This document shows, one piece after another, positions 1-7,323 of a stretch of DNA of 10,121 bases. Source of the stretch: Actinomycetes bacterium (GTDB lineage Bacteria > Actinomycetota > Acidimicrobiia > Acidimicrobiales > RAAP-2); contig JAJZSM010000041.1 in the NCBI GenBank assembly GCA_021849765.1, forward strand, positions 1 to 10,121. Reading direction: 5' to 3'. How positions within the stretch are numbered: the first letter of the stretch is position 1; each line of letters starts with the position of its first letter. The notes under the pieces are model-generated. The model saw nothing but the letters and a program-made list of their open reading frames with translations. It ran no database searches and had not been told where the DNA came from. Made by a program: the position numbers and the translations under genes.

Positions 1-438
1 CTCCATCTGGGGGAACTGGATGTCCGGCCACGCGGTGGTGTTGCCCGCCCGACGGTGCGGGCCGCCGCGGTCGATCTCCCAGAACCACAGCCCGTAGATG
101 ACGACGTTGGTGATCCAGATGGCGACGGCCGAGTACACCAGTTCGCGACCTTGGGTGACGGCGCTCGTGAGTAGATGGTGCACGAGCAGGGCCATCGACA
201 CCACGTTGGCCACGCTGATGAGCGCGATGAGGAAAATCGTCAGATGGCGCACGACCGGGGACTCGTTGGGGTGCCGGTGGCGTCGTAGTGACAGCGGAAT
301 GAGCGGCAACACGATCAGCGTTGGGACCAGCCACCGCGGTCCGATCACCAGCCGACTCGGCAGGATCACGTAGAGCGCGACGCACACGACGAGCGCCAGG
401 GACGCCGGCCAACGTGGTTCGGGGTGGACGTCGCTCAC
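1..438 (-). CDS. Multi-pass integral membrane protein, N-terminal 146 residues (3' end beyond window)
   Basis: The frame is open from a GTG at 438 down to base 1, so the C-terminus lies outside the window. An in-frame TAG lies four codons upstream of the GTG, making this the furthest possible start; no clear Shine-Dalgarno is seen. The visible part has four hydrophobic segments, at about residues 12-29, 35-50, 66-90 and 100-120. After the fourth comes LWFWEIDRGGP (residues 117-127), then WPDIQFPQ near the edge. From memory, this aromatic-acidic motif followed by a 'phenylalanine-proline-glutamine' stretch recurs in a family of uncharacterised actinobacterial membrane proteins of a little over 200 residues; I cannot name its function. 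It starts 9 bases after the stop of the upstream exported-protein gene, so the two are probably co-transcribed. Confidence 0.75.
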   Translation of the reverse strand, partial: MSDVHPEPRWPASLALVVCVALYVILPSRLVIGPRWLVPTLIVLPLIPLSLRRHRHPNESPVVRHLTIFLIALISVANVVSMALLVHHLLTSAVTQGRELVYSAVAIWITNVVIYGLWFWEIDRGGPHRRAGNTTAWPDIQFPQME

Positions 439-447
439 GCCCGAAGA

Positions 448-1257
448 CTAACTGAGCCGGATCTGACCTAGCGCCGCGACGTTCTTCGGCGCGAGCAGCG
501 ACGGTATCGACGACGACGAACCGAACAGCTTCTTCAGGATCGACTTCGTGACCGGCAGCACGTCCTTGGCCGGGGGGGCGACGATCACGGCTGGCCGGTT
601 GTAGGAGAGCACCGTCACGGTGATCGCCGCGGTGGAGCGCTTCGAGGTGACCGTGAGTCCGAGCCCCGTCAACTCGCCCTGACTACCCACCGAGATGCTG
701 AAGTCGACGGTCGCGAGTGTGGGCAGCGTCACGGGCAGGCCCGCCGGCGCGCGGATCGTCGTGTGATCGCGGTAGAAGTTGTACGTCGTGACCGAGCCCG
801 ACGTGGTGACCGTCTTACGGGTGTACCCCGAGATCAGAGCGATGTCGGGTTTGGTCATCTCCAGGGAGTACCCGTAGAGCGAGGGCGTCTTCATCGGCGT
901 GGACACCCACGAGCGTCCGATGATTGACTGCAGGTTCGAGAGGCCGGCGTAGAGGTGGTGATTCACCAGTCGCAGGTCAGCGTTGATCGAGGAGAAGGCG
1001 AAAGGCACCTGCACCGTGGCGTCGACGCTGTTGGTCACGAAATTGACGTTCACGTTGGCGTTCACCGAATACGCCTGCCCGGTGGTGATCGCCACGGCGA
1101 GGTCGGCTGATTTGGGTGGGTACCCGTTGAGCGCGAGTGCGTCGGTGTTCGTCGAGCTCGGATTCGTGTCGGTGGCGGCGACGACGATACCGGTCACCGT
1201 CAGCGCAAACGCGACCACGACCAGCGCGATCGCGCCCGCCCGCTTCGATAGTGCCAT
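448..1257 (-). CDS. Exported or membrane-anchored beta-rich protein, LppX/LprG-like (hypothetical)
   Basis: A 269-residue protein with a basic N-terminus (ALSKRAG) and one hydrophobic segment at about residues 8-28 ending VVAATD. This is a signal peptide or an uncleaved anchor. No lipobox cysteine is present, so it is not an obvious lipoprotein. The mature part is rich in Val, Thr and Ser in alternating patterns typical of beta sheet. It contains HHLYAGL and SWVSTPM in the first half and SYNRPAVIVAPPAKDV near the end. That late 'tyrosine-Asn-x-Pro-Val ... Pro-Pro' pattern resembles the end of the mycobacterial LppX/LprAFG fold, which binds lipids; the assignment is inference from pattern only. 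The start ATG has a weak upstream purine run (AGGGTGGA). It lies 38 bases after the dehydratase gene and 9 bases before the next membrane-protein gene, consistent with an operon. Confidence 0.8.
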   Translation of the reverse strand: MALSKRAGAIALVVVAFALTVTGIVVAATDTNPSSTNTDALALNGYPPKSADLAVAITTGQAYSVNANVNVNFVTNSVDATVQVPFAFSSINADLRLVNHHLYAGLSNLQSIIGRSWVSTPMKTPSLYGYSLEMTKPDIALISGYTRKTVTTSGSVTTYNFYRDHTTIRAPAGLPVTLPTLATVDFSISVGSQGELTGLGLTVTSKRSTAAITVTVLSYNRPAVIVAPPAKDVLPVTKSILKKLFGSSSSIPSLLAPKNVAALGQIRLS

Positions 1258-1295
1258 GCGTCCACCCTAGTGAGCCACGCGAACGGCGTCAGCGC

Positions 1296-2264
1296 TCACG
1301 CCGTGCCGAGCAGCTCGATAAAGAGTTCGTGGGCGATATTACGCCCGCTCGCGATGAAGCCGATGCGCGAGGTCGCGTCACCGACGACGTCTGACGTGAT
1401 CGCGGCGTAGGCCGTGGTGGCCGAACCCTCCATCACGAGTCCCGAGTTCTCAGCGACCTCACGGACCCCGTGACGAATCGCGACCTCGGGGACCAGTACC
1501 AGGGGCACGCCGTAGCGGGCGATGAGCTCATTGGTCACGGCGCCTTCGTCACCGCCTCCCGCCAGTCCGTCGGCGATCGTCTCGTGGTGCACGACGTCCT
1601 CCATCCGTGTGCCTCGCAGAACGTGGTACATCGCGGCGCTCTCCTCGGGCTGGACGCCCGTGATACGCACGTCGCCACGGCCGTGGGCCTCGCGCGACAA
1701 GAGGATGCCCGAAATCAGACCGCCGCCGCCCACCGGCACGACAAGATGCTCGAGGTCGGGAACCTGTTCGATGAGCTCATCGAAGACTGTCGCCTGTCCC
1801 GCGATGACGCTGGTGTCGTTAAACGGTGAGATGTAGCGGATGCCCCGATGGCTCGCGAGCTCGAGCGCGTGGGCCTGGGCCTCGTCGTAACTCGAACCAA
1901 CCTGGATCAGCTCGATGTCGTAGCGACGTAGTTTCTGAACCTTCGCGATCGAGGCGTTCGCGGGCACCACGACGGTGGCGGGCACGCCGAGCAGCATGGA
2001 TGCGTGCGCGATGCCAAGCCCGTGATTGCCGGCCGAGGAAGTGATGACCGCACCCGACGGGTCCTCGCGGTGCGCCGAATCGATCGCGCTGAGCGCCCCT
2101 CGCACCTTGAACGAACCGGTGACCTGCAGTCCCTCCAACTTCGCGGTGACTAAACGGTCACGCATGTTCAACGTCACCGCCGGGGTGGGGTCGAGGTAGC
2201 GAGCGATGACCGCGCGAGCGGTCTCCAGCTGATCGGGTGTCGGCGCTTCGACGTGTCGAATCAT
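1296..2264 (-). CDS. PLP-dependent threonine/serine dehydratase (threonine ammonia-lyase type, no ACT domain)
   Basis: A 322-residue fold-type II PLP enzyme. TGSFKVRGA carries the expected Schiff-base lysine, K53. SSAGNHGLG (residues 76-84) is the substrate/cofactor asparagine loop. The phosphate-binding tetraglycine loop is PVGGGGL (177-183), and SGRN (306-309) stands where the family usually has SGGN. The likely reaction is deamination of L-threonine to 2-oxobutanoate, or of serine to pyruvate, in the cytosol. The length matches catabolic or single-domain enzymes; biosynthetic IlvA has an added C-terminal ACT-like regulatory region, which is absent here. A serine/threonine racemase of the same family is an alternative. 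In the segment where eukaryotic serine racemase has its Mg ligands, this protein reads QPEESAAM, so those acidic residues appear not to be kept. The start has a good GGAGGT at six bases. It is the first gene of the left minus-strand operon. Confidence 0.9.
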   Translation of the reverse strand: MIRHVEAPTPDQLETARAVIARYLDPTPAVTLNMRDRLVTAKLEGLQVTGSFKVRGALSAIDSAHREDPSGAVITSSAGNHGLGIAHASMLLGVPATVVVPANASIAKVQKLRRYDIELIQVGSSYDEAQAHALELASHRGIRYISPFNDTSVIAGQATVFDELIEQVPDLEHLVVPVGGGGLISGILLSREAHGRGDVRITGVQPEESAAMYHVLRGTRMEDVVHHETIADGLAGGGDEGAVTNELIARYGVPLVLVPEVAIRHGVREVAENSGLVMEGSATTAYAAITSDVVGDATSRIGFIASGRNIAHELFIELLGTA

Positions 2265-2270
2265 GGGGGA

Positions 2271-2276
2271 ACCTCC
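2271..2276 (-). promoter_or_regulatory. Shine-Dalgarno of the dehydratase gene
   Basis: On the minus strand GGAGGT lies six bases before the ATG at 2264. It fixes the start of the PLP enzyme gene. Confidence 0.75.
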
Positions 2277-2335
2277 GCGTTCACCTTAGTTGCGGCCCCC
2301 CGCCTCGTTCAGTTCCCCACGGGTAAGGTCGGCCC

Positions 2336-2902
2336 GTGCACTCGGTACTCGACGTCGTCGTCCTGTCATCGGTCGCCTACGTCGGCACCATGTTCGACAA
2401 CTACTTCGCCTTCGTCGCGCAGCTTCTCGTCACCGAACCCACGCGTTACCGTCGGGTATCGATCGCCCAGGCCGTCGGGGTCACGGCCCTGGTTATCGTG
2501 GCCGCAGCGGTCGGCTCGGCGCTGACCGCGGTGCCCGCCCAGTGGACCGGTCTGTTCTGTCTCGCTCCATGGTCGATGGCGTGGTTCCGATGGCGCCACC
2601 GTGACGAGCGCACCACCACGACGTATCGACGAGGCGCAATCATCACCGTCGCGATGACGATCGCACTCGGCGGTGACAACCTCGGCGTGTGGATCCCACT
2701 GCTTCGAACCGATGGCGTCGCCGATGGGATCCTCACGGTCGTCGTGTTCGCGTTCTTCGAGGTGGTGTTCGTACTCAGTGCGCGGGCCCTCACCCGTCAC
2801 CCGCGCGTGAGCGCCTTCGGCGAGACCACCGCGCGACGGCTCGTTCCCTGGGTCTACGTCGCCCTAGGGGCGCTCATCCTCGTCGAGAGCGGACTGCTCT
2901 AG
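2336..2902 (+). CDS. CadD-like cadmium resistance/efflux family membrane protein
   Basis: A 188-residue, very hydrophobic protein with five to six membrane segments. Two motifs match the cadmium-resistance transporter (CadD) family of the LysE-like exporters. The first is YVGTMFDNYFAF (residues 15-26), where the family has an 'A/G-T-x-x-D-D/N' motif in helix 1. The second is TIALGGDNLGVWIPL (108-122), matching the family's 'T-x-A-x-G-x-DN-x-G-x-Y/W-x-P' motif. The C-terminus (PWVYVALGALILVESGLL) is the usual last helix. By family, it would move a cation such as cadmium out of the cell; substrate here is unproven. The GTG start sits shortly after a weak purine run (GGGTAAGG). It is 71 bases from the divergent dehydratase gene and 36 bases before the MFS gene, so the two transporters probably form one transcript. 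No metalloregulator gene is adjacent. Confidence 0.8.
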   Translation: MHSVLDVVVLSSVAYVGTMFDNYFAFVAQLLVTEPTRYRRVSIAQAVGVTALVIVAAAVGSALTAVPAQWTGLFCLAPWSMAWFRWRHRDERTTTTYRRGAIITVAMTIALGGDNLGVWIPLLRTDGVADGILTVVVFAFFEVVFVLSARALTRHPRVSAFGETTARRLVPWVYVALGALILVESGLL

Positions 2903-2938
2903 CCGCGGCAACCGGGGCCGACCGCTAGCGTCGGAGCC

Positions 2939-4102
2939 GTGTCAACGACGACCGCCAACCAGACGCTCAACCGGTTGACCGTCATCGTCGCGCTGCAGTG
3001 GATGGGCGCCACGCTCGGACTTCCCCTACTGCCCCTGTTCCTCGAGCACCGTGGGGGCACGCCCACGGTCATCGGCTTCATCATGGCGGCCTTCTTCGTC
3101 GCGGGCGTCGCCACGCAGTTCGCGCTCGGCCATCTCGCCGACCGCTTCGGGCGCCGTCCGATCCTGATCGCGAGCCTCGTCGTCTACGGCCTGGCGAGCA
3201 TGACCTACCTACTCCCGGTGGCGGCGCCCTGGTTCGCGCTAACTCGCGGTTTCCAGGGCGCGGCGGCGGGTGCTATCGAGGTCGCCTCGCTCTCGGCGGT
3301 GTCGGCCCTGTTCGCCGAGTCCGAGCGAGGCCGCGCCGTGTCACGGATCATGGCCGCGCAACTGCTCGGGATCGCGATTGGACCCGTGGTCGGCGTCGTT
3401 GCGTCGGTACGAACCCTCGGGTGGGCATTCTTCGTCACCGGAGTCGTCAGTCTCCTCGCCGCGTTACAGACGAGTCGCATCACACTGGGCGACGTCGTCG
3501 ATTCGACACTGCCCCTGCCGAGGCTTCAGTGGACGCCCCAGGTACTCGGCGCGCTGACTGCGGCGAGCGCGACGGGTATCGCGATCGGCGTCTACGAGGC
3601 GTGCTGGAGCCTCTTGATGCACGCCCACCACGCGTCGACACTCCAGATCCGCCTGAGCTGGACGCTCTTCAGCATTCCCTGGGTCGCGCTGAGCCGGGCC
3701 GGAGGATGGCTCGCCGATCACGCGAACCGGCGCGTGACGTCGTTCCTCGGACTACTCAACGTCGCGTTCTTCCTCTCGCTCTATCCCCACATCCACAACA
3801 ACGTCGCGCTCCTGCTGCTCGGCTCGCTCGAGTCCATCGGCACCTCACTGTCGATGCCGTCGATCTCGTCGCTCCTCACCCAGGGCGCGGAGTCGCGCGA
3901 ACTCGGGCGACGCCAGGGCCTCTACGCGACGGCCAATACCGGCTCCCTCGCGATCGCCGCGAGCGTGTCGGGCTACCTCTTCACGCTGAACGAAGCGCTG
4001 CCCTTCACCGTGATGGCCCTCGTGTCGGCGCTACTCACGCTGACGACGCTCGTATGGTGGCGAGACGTGCGCGGCCACGTGCGCGCCGCAGCGACGAACT
4101 AG
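2939..4102 (+). CDS. MFS transporter (drug/H+ antiporter-like, DHA1 type)
   Basis: A 387-residue protein with about 12 hydrophobic segments, the usual size for a major facilitator. The loop between helices 2 and 3 reads GHLADRFGRRP (residues 64-74), the classic MFS motif A. Helix 5 carries LLGIAIGPVVG, similar to the 'antiporter' motif C of drug exporters. A second LADHANRR loop in the C-terminal half is a degenerate copy of motif A, as expected for the duplicated fold. By family it uses the proton gradient to export a small molecule; no substrate can be read from the sequence. The start is a GTG with GGAG only a few bases upstream. The gene lies 36 bases after the CadD-like gene. Its TAG is separated by two bases from the stop of the convergent substrate-binding protein gene, leaving no room for a terminator between them. 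Confidence 0.9.
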   Translation: MSTTTANQTLNRLTVIVALQWMGATLGLPLLPLFLEHRGGTPTVIGFIMAAFFVAGVATQFALGHLADRFGRRPILIASLVVYGLASMTYLLPVAAPWFALTRGFQGAAAGAIEVASLSAVSALFAESERGRAVSRIMAAQLLGIAIGPVVGVVASVRTLGWAFFVTGVVSLLAALQTSRITLGDVVDSTLPLPRLQWTPQVLGALTAASATGIAIGVYEACWSLLMHAHHASTLQIRLSWTLFSIPWVALSRAGGWLADHANRRVTSFLGLLNVAFFLSLYPHIHNNVALLLLGSLESIGTSLSMPSISSLLTQGAESRELGRRQGLYATANTGSLAIAASVSGYLFTLNEALPFTVMALVSALLTLTTLVWWRDVRGHVRAAATN

Positions 4103-4104
4103 CG

Positions 4105-6003
4105 TCACTTGATCCAGATCTGGTCCCATCGCGCCGATCCGAGGTCGGGGTTCAAACAGCGCGTCGTCCCGTCGCCCGCGGTGGCGTAGGCCCAGTTCTC
4201 GATGTTGTCCCGCGCGGCCCATCCCGTGACGATGAAGGTGAGGAACAGGTACGGGATGTCCTTGGCGAACCGCTGGTTCACCGACGCCCACAGTGTGCGC
4301 AGCTGGTAGGAGTTGGCCGGTGAGGCGAGTGCGTTGAGCATGGCGCCCTCGATTGCGGGGTCGCCCAGGTGGGCGAAGTTGACCGCACCGGCGATGAAGG
4401 TGTTCGTGGGCAGCGCGGTAAGCCCGAGTCCCCCCTGGGCCGGCGACGTCGTCGCGGGCTGAGAGACGAACCAGACGTAGTTGAGCGCCGGGTCGACCCC
4501 ACCGAACTGGATCCAGTCCGCACAGTCGAACTGGCCAACGATGACGTTCTGGATCAACGTCGACTGGGTGAGCGGTCGTGGCGTGACCGTGATACCGACC
4601 GCCTGGAGCTGCTGGGACAGGAACGCGAAGCCCTTCTCTGACGACGCGCTCCCGGCGATGTAGTCGAGGACGAAACCCACCGTCGAGACGTTGTGCTTGC
4701 TCTTGTACGCGTCGACCAACGCCTTAGCCCGCTTCGGGTCATAGGACGGGTAGTGCGGGTTGCGGTAGTAGGGCGAGGAGGACTTGTAGATGCCATCGGA
4801 GACCGGCTGGACGCCACCCGCGACGACCTTGTGGAAGGTCTTGCGGTTGATCGCCATCGCGCAGGCCTGACGGATCGTGACGTCGTTCAACACCGGCTTC
4901 AACTTCGTGTTCCAGGTGAGTGAGGACGGATCGACGGCGCCCATCGTCCCTTCGTAGTCGGCGAGTTGGACCGATGTGGGGACCGCCTGGCCCTTCTCGA
5001 TGTACGACAGCGCGCCGGGGACACCGTCAGTGGCGAACTCACCGGCCCACGCGAAGTACTGGTTCATCGTGCCCGTGGTGTTGACGATCAGGCACAGCGA
5101 ATCGGGGTTCGTCGGATCGTTGCTGTCGGTGCGGTACTTGATGCCCTTCATCGTCTCGAGGTTCGCCACGCTCGCCCCGTCCTGGGTCAGGATCATGTCC
5201 ACCTGGCCCGACTGCAGGGCGAGGTTACGGGTCGGGTCGTCAGGAATCGTGCGGAACGTGACCCCGTCGAGGTAGGGCAACCGGCGGTGATGGGCGTCCT
5301 TGCGCCAGTAGCGCGGGTTGCGCACGAACTTCGACTCGTAGTTGACCTGCCACGACTCCACCATGAAGGGACCCGTGCCGATGGGCTTACCCGTGTAGGT
5401 CGGTGAGAAGGTGCTCGGGTGAGCCATGTACGCGGTCTGCTGTTCACAGAGCGCGCCGTAGGGGAAGGTCGAGTAGGCGATGACCAAGTTGAACTTGACC
5501 ACGTAGTCGTTCACCTTGGTGACCGAGGCGATGATGGGACGGATCGCGAGTCCGACCGTCGGGTCGGCGGCCGCGGCGTTGAAGTTGGCCACGACGATGT
5601 CCGCGTTGAACGGGTCGCCGTTGGAGAACGTTACCCCTCGGCGCAGCACCACGGTCCAGGTCTTGTAGCCGTTGCTCGGCGTGGCCGAAAGCGCGAGCAT
5701 GGGCAGCCACGTCCGTCCGTTCGCCGACGAGACGAAGAGCGCGTCGTAGAGCGCGTTGGCCACGCAGAACCCCGAGGAGTCCATCTTGCCCTGCGCACCG
5801 TTGAAGATGTGATAATTCGGCACGTCCGAGACCAGACCCACCCGCAGGGTCCCGCCCAGTTTGGGCTTGCCGAGGTTGACCCCAGCCGCCGCTCCGGCCG
5901 CGGTGGCGAGCAGGTCGTCGACGACGGTCCCCGCCATCGCGATACCGCCCACCGTCGCCGCCGAATGGGTAAGAAACGTCCGTCGGTCCATCGTTGAAGC
6001 CAT
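4105..6003 (-). CDS. Tat-exported ABC transporter substrate-binding protein, family 5 (peptide/nickel type)
   Basis: A 632-residue extracytoplasmic solute-binding protein. I chose the ATG at 6003 because GAGAGG lies nine bases upstream and the protein then begins with a compact twin-arginine signal, MDRRTFL (residues 5-11), followed by a hydrophobic Ala/Gly stretch; an upstream in-frame ATG would add about 22 unlikely residues. Family 5 hallmarks follow: GGTLRVGL at the mature N-terminus, LRRGVTFSNGDPFNADIV (120-137), IGTGPF (208-213) and NPRYWRKD (229-236), then DVTIRQACAMAINR in the second lobe. There is no cysteine after the signal, so it is not a lipoprotein. Such proteins bind oligopeptides or similar solutes outside the membrane and pass them to an ABC permease. 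No permease or ATPase gene lies on either side, so its partner is elsewhere or it has another role. Confidence 0.93.
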   Translation of the reverse strand: MASTMDRRTFLTHSAATVGGIAMAGTVVDDLLATAAGAAAGVNLGKPKLGGTLRVGLVSDVPNYHIFNGAQGKMDSSGFCVANALYDALFVSSANGRTWLPMLALSATPSNGYKTWTVVLRRGVTFSNGDPFNADIVVANFNAAAADPTVGLAIRPIIASVTKVNDYVVKFNLVIAYSTFPYGALCEQQTAYMAHPSTFSPTYTGKPIGTGPFMVESWQVNYESKFVRNPRYWRKDAHHRRLPYLDGVTFRTIPDDPTRNLALQSGQVDMILTQDGASVANLETMKGIKYRTDSNDPTNPDSLCLIVNTTGTMNQYFAWAGEFATDGVPGALSYIEKGQAVPTSVQLADYEGTMGAVDPSSLTWNTKLKPVLNDVTIRQACAMAINRKTFHKVVAGGVQPVSDGIYKSSSPYYRNPHYPSYDPKRAKALVDAYKSKHNVSTVGFVLDYIAGSASSEKGFAFLSQQLQAVGITVTPRPLTQSTLIQNVIVGQFDCADWIQFGGVDPALNYVWFVSQPATTSPAQGGLGLTALPTNTFIAGAVNFAHLGDPAIEGAMLNALASPANSYQLRTLWASVNQRFAKDIPYLFLTFIVTGWAARDNIENWAYATAGDGTTRCLNPDLGSARWDQIWIK

Positions 6004-6012
6004 TGTCGACAT

Positions 6013-6018
6013 CCTCTC
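6013..6018 (-). promoter_or_regulatory. Shine-Dalgarno deciding the start of the substrate-binding protein
   Basis: On the minus strand GAGAGG lies nine bases before the ATG at 6003. It directly abuts an earlier in-frame ATG, which is therefore too close to be used. The twin-arginine signal starts correctly from 6003. Confidence 0.6.
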
Positions 6019-6150
6019 GCACCAGGATTCAGCGTTCTGCCGAGTCCCCCCTGCCGGTGAACCTAGCAACCCCCACCATCAAATCGGTGGCGAACCCATG
6101 GATCTTTGGCTGTGACGACTCTCAGGCGAGCTCGGCGATCAGCGACATAT

Positions 6151-6187
6151 CAGGGCCCGGGTGGCGGGAGGAAGCACCCGGGCCCTG
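6151..6187 (-). terminator. Hairpin terminator after the first repeat protein gene
   Basis: CAGGGCCCGGGTG (6151-6163) and CACCCGGGCCCTG (6175-6187) are perfect inverted repeats, giving a 13-bp, very GC-rich stem with an 11-base loop. It begins 19 bases after the stop codon of the minus-strand gene at 6207. No U-run follows on either strand, which is common for actinobacterial hairpin terminators. It separates that gene from the substrate-binding protein gene downstream on the same strand, which therefore probably has its own promoter. Confidence 0.75.
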
Positions 6188-6206
6188 ACGAACGCGGCGA
6201 TGACCG

Positions 6207-7169
6207 TCAGTGGGCCATCATGTCCATGCCGGGGCCAACAGGTTGCGCAGCGTTTGGCGCCCCTGGTGCCCAGCCCGGCGCACCTGGTGCCCCGCCCATT
6301 GTCGGCGCGAGTCCGATGTCGACGGTGACGGCTTCAAGGGTGGTGTGATCGGCGCCGATCGTCCCTTCGGCCCCGATCACCGTGCCAGTCGTCACGTCAC
6401 CCAGTGCGGCACTCGCACCCGCCTTCACGTAGGTCGTCGTGTCGCCGACCTGAATGGTTCGGTAGAAACCCTGGCGGTCACTGACAGTGATGGTGTCACC
6501 CGTCACCGATACGACGGTCCCCGCGACGTGCGCGAGGTCGATCTCGATGGCGGCCGCGGTCGTGGCGCTCGCCGTGGAGGGTCGGACCTGGACCCGCTCG
6601 CCCACCGCGAGGGCCGACGCCGCGGCGCGCGCGCGTCCTTCGTTCACGGTGGTCGACGGATCGATTGCGTAGGTGGACGAGGTGCCGTCGGCGTGCCTCA
6701 GCGTGATCGAGGTCGAGCTCACGTTCGTCACGACGCCATCGGGCGCATCACCGACGGGCGCCCCGGGTGGGACGATGACGATGGTGGCGGCGGTCTTCGA
6801 CCCGACCGAGGAGACCATGATGGCGACGTTCTCGCCGACGGCCAGGCTGGTCGCGGTGGCCGCGGCCCCGTCTTTGCGAACGACGGTCGATCCCGAGATG
6901 CCGTACGTCGCGACGACGCCACCGGGGTCTCGCACCGTGATCGAGGTCGCACTCACGGCCGTGACTGAACCGACAACGCCGAGGTCACCGAAGCGGCCCC
7001 GGTCGCCTGCGTGAGACACACCCGACATCGACGTCGGGGCTTTGGTTGGTGTCAATCCAGTGTTCGACGCGGCACCGGCGACGCTTATGCCGGTCGCGAG
7101 TGCACTGATGGCTACCACGGTCGAGACGCCGACGCGCCGACCGATCCGGTGGTTCTTCTTCGGGGGCAT
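6207..7169 (-). CDS. Exported three-module protein, DUF5666-like, with Gly/Pro/Ala/Met tail
   Basis: A 320-residue exported protein. I start at the ATG at 7169 because it begins a normal signal peptide: MPPKKNHRIGRR, then a hydrophobic stretch (13-34) ending AGAAS. The frame stays open 48 codons further upstream, but those residues are charged and unlikely. Three modules of about 70 residues follow, near 64-133, 144-211 and 215-285. Each goes 'GxVxxVxxxSITV...(S/T)TxV...LxVGExVxV...A..I.I', though the third lacks the GExV stretch. This matches the general pattern of DUF5666 modules, small beta-barrel-like domains of unknown role. The tail (288-320) is rich in Gly, Ala, Pro and Met, contains GAPGAPG and GAPN, and ends MDMMAH. 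The gene is followed by a strong hairpin. A second repeat-built protein with a related pattern lies at 9020-10121, on the other side of the symporter gene. No function can be assigned. Confidence 0.8.
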   Translation of the reverse strand: MPPKKNHRIGRRVGVSTVVAISALATGISVAGAASNTGLTPTKAPTSMSGVSHAGDRGRFGDLGVVGSVTAVSATSITVRDPGGVVATYGISGSTVVRKDGAAATATSLAVGENVAIMVSSVGSKTAATIVIVPPGAPVGDAPDGVVTNVSSTSITLRHADGTSSTYAIDPSTTVNEGRARAAASALAVGERVQVRPSTASATTAAAIEIDLAHVAGTVVSVTGDTITVSDRQGFYRTIQVGDTTTYVKAGASAALGDVTTGTVIGAEGTIGADHTTLEAVTVDIGLAPTMGGAPGAPGWAPGAPNAAQPVGPGMDMMAH

Positions 7170-7184
7170 GGTTGCCTGCTTTCT

Positions 7185-7203
7185 GTCTCGAGGGGACCGA
7201 GAC
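7185..7203 (-). promoter_or_regulatory. Short hairpin in the leader of the repeat protein gene
   Basis: GTCTCG (7185-7190) and CGAGAC (7198-7203) are perfect inverted repeats with a seven-base spacer. They lie 15 bases before the ATG at 7169 and just downstream (in transcript order) of the 15-base palindrome. It could fold in the mRNA leader near the weak ribosome-binding site AGCAGG, but six pairs alone are weak evidence. Confidence 0.25.
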
Positions 7204-7215
7204 CTGTCCATCCTG

Positions 7216-7230
7216 CTCAGACTGTCTGAG
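7216..7230. promoter_or_regulatory. Near-perfect palindrome, candidate operator
   Basis: CTCAGAC and GTCTGAG flank a single central T, a perfect 15-base palindrome with 7-base arms. The one-base centre makes it a poor hairpin but a good shape for a dimeric repressor site. It lies 47 bases upstream of the repeat protein start and about 160 bases upstream of the symporter start, in their shared divergent spacer. No adjacent regulator gene is present. Confidence 0.35.
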
Positions 7231-7323
7231 GACTCCGTGTGGTCGCCGTAAGACCTCGCTAAATCTGGATTCGCGGGGACGGATATGGTGAAGCGCTCCT
7301 CGGGGCCCGCCATCGGGCAGACT

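Larger units (their letters stand above)
6004..6206. other. Intergenic spacer holding the substrate-binding protein promoter region
   Basis: 203 bases between two minus-strand genes. It contains the hairpin terminator at 6151-6187 and the ribosome-binding site at 6013-6018. No convincing -35/-10 pair was recognised. A short CCACC/GGTGG inverted repeat at 6073-6090 is within what chance allows at this base composition. Confidence 0.5.

Noticed and set aside
98..373. A 91-codon plus-strand open frame at the left edge
   Set aside because: The minus strand encodes a membrane protein with regular hydrophobic segments; the plus frame shows no such order.
2998..4323. A 441-codon plus-strand open frame overlapping the MFS gene
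   Set aside because: It is Arg/Pro-rich, has no domain pattern and runs in another frame across the clear MFS gene and into the convergent gene; a high-GC shadow frame.
5419..5997. A 192-codon plus-strand open frame opposite the substrate-binding protein gene
   Set aside because: Composition is Arg/Val/Asp-rich with no recognisable motif, while the opposite strand has a complete family 5 binding protein; shadow frame.
6073..6090. CCACC/GGTGG inverted repeat upstream of the substrate-binding protein
   Set aside because: Five-base arms in DNA this GC-rich are expected by chance and no promoter elements fix its position.
7284..7289. TATGGT as a possible -10 element for the symporter
   Set aside because: No acceptable -35 element lies at the right distance, so a promoter call would be guesswork.
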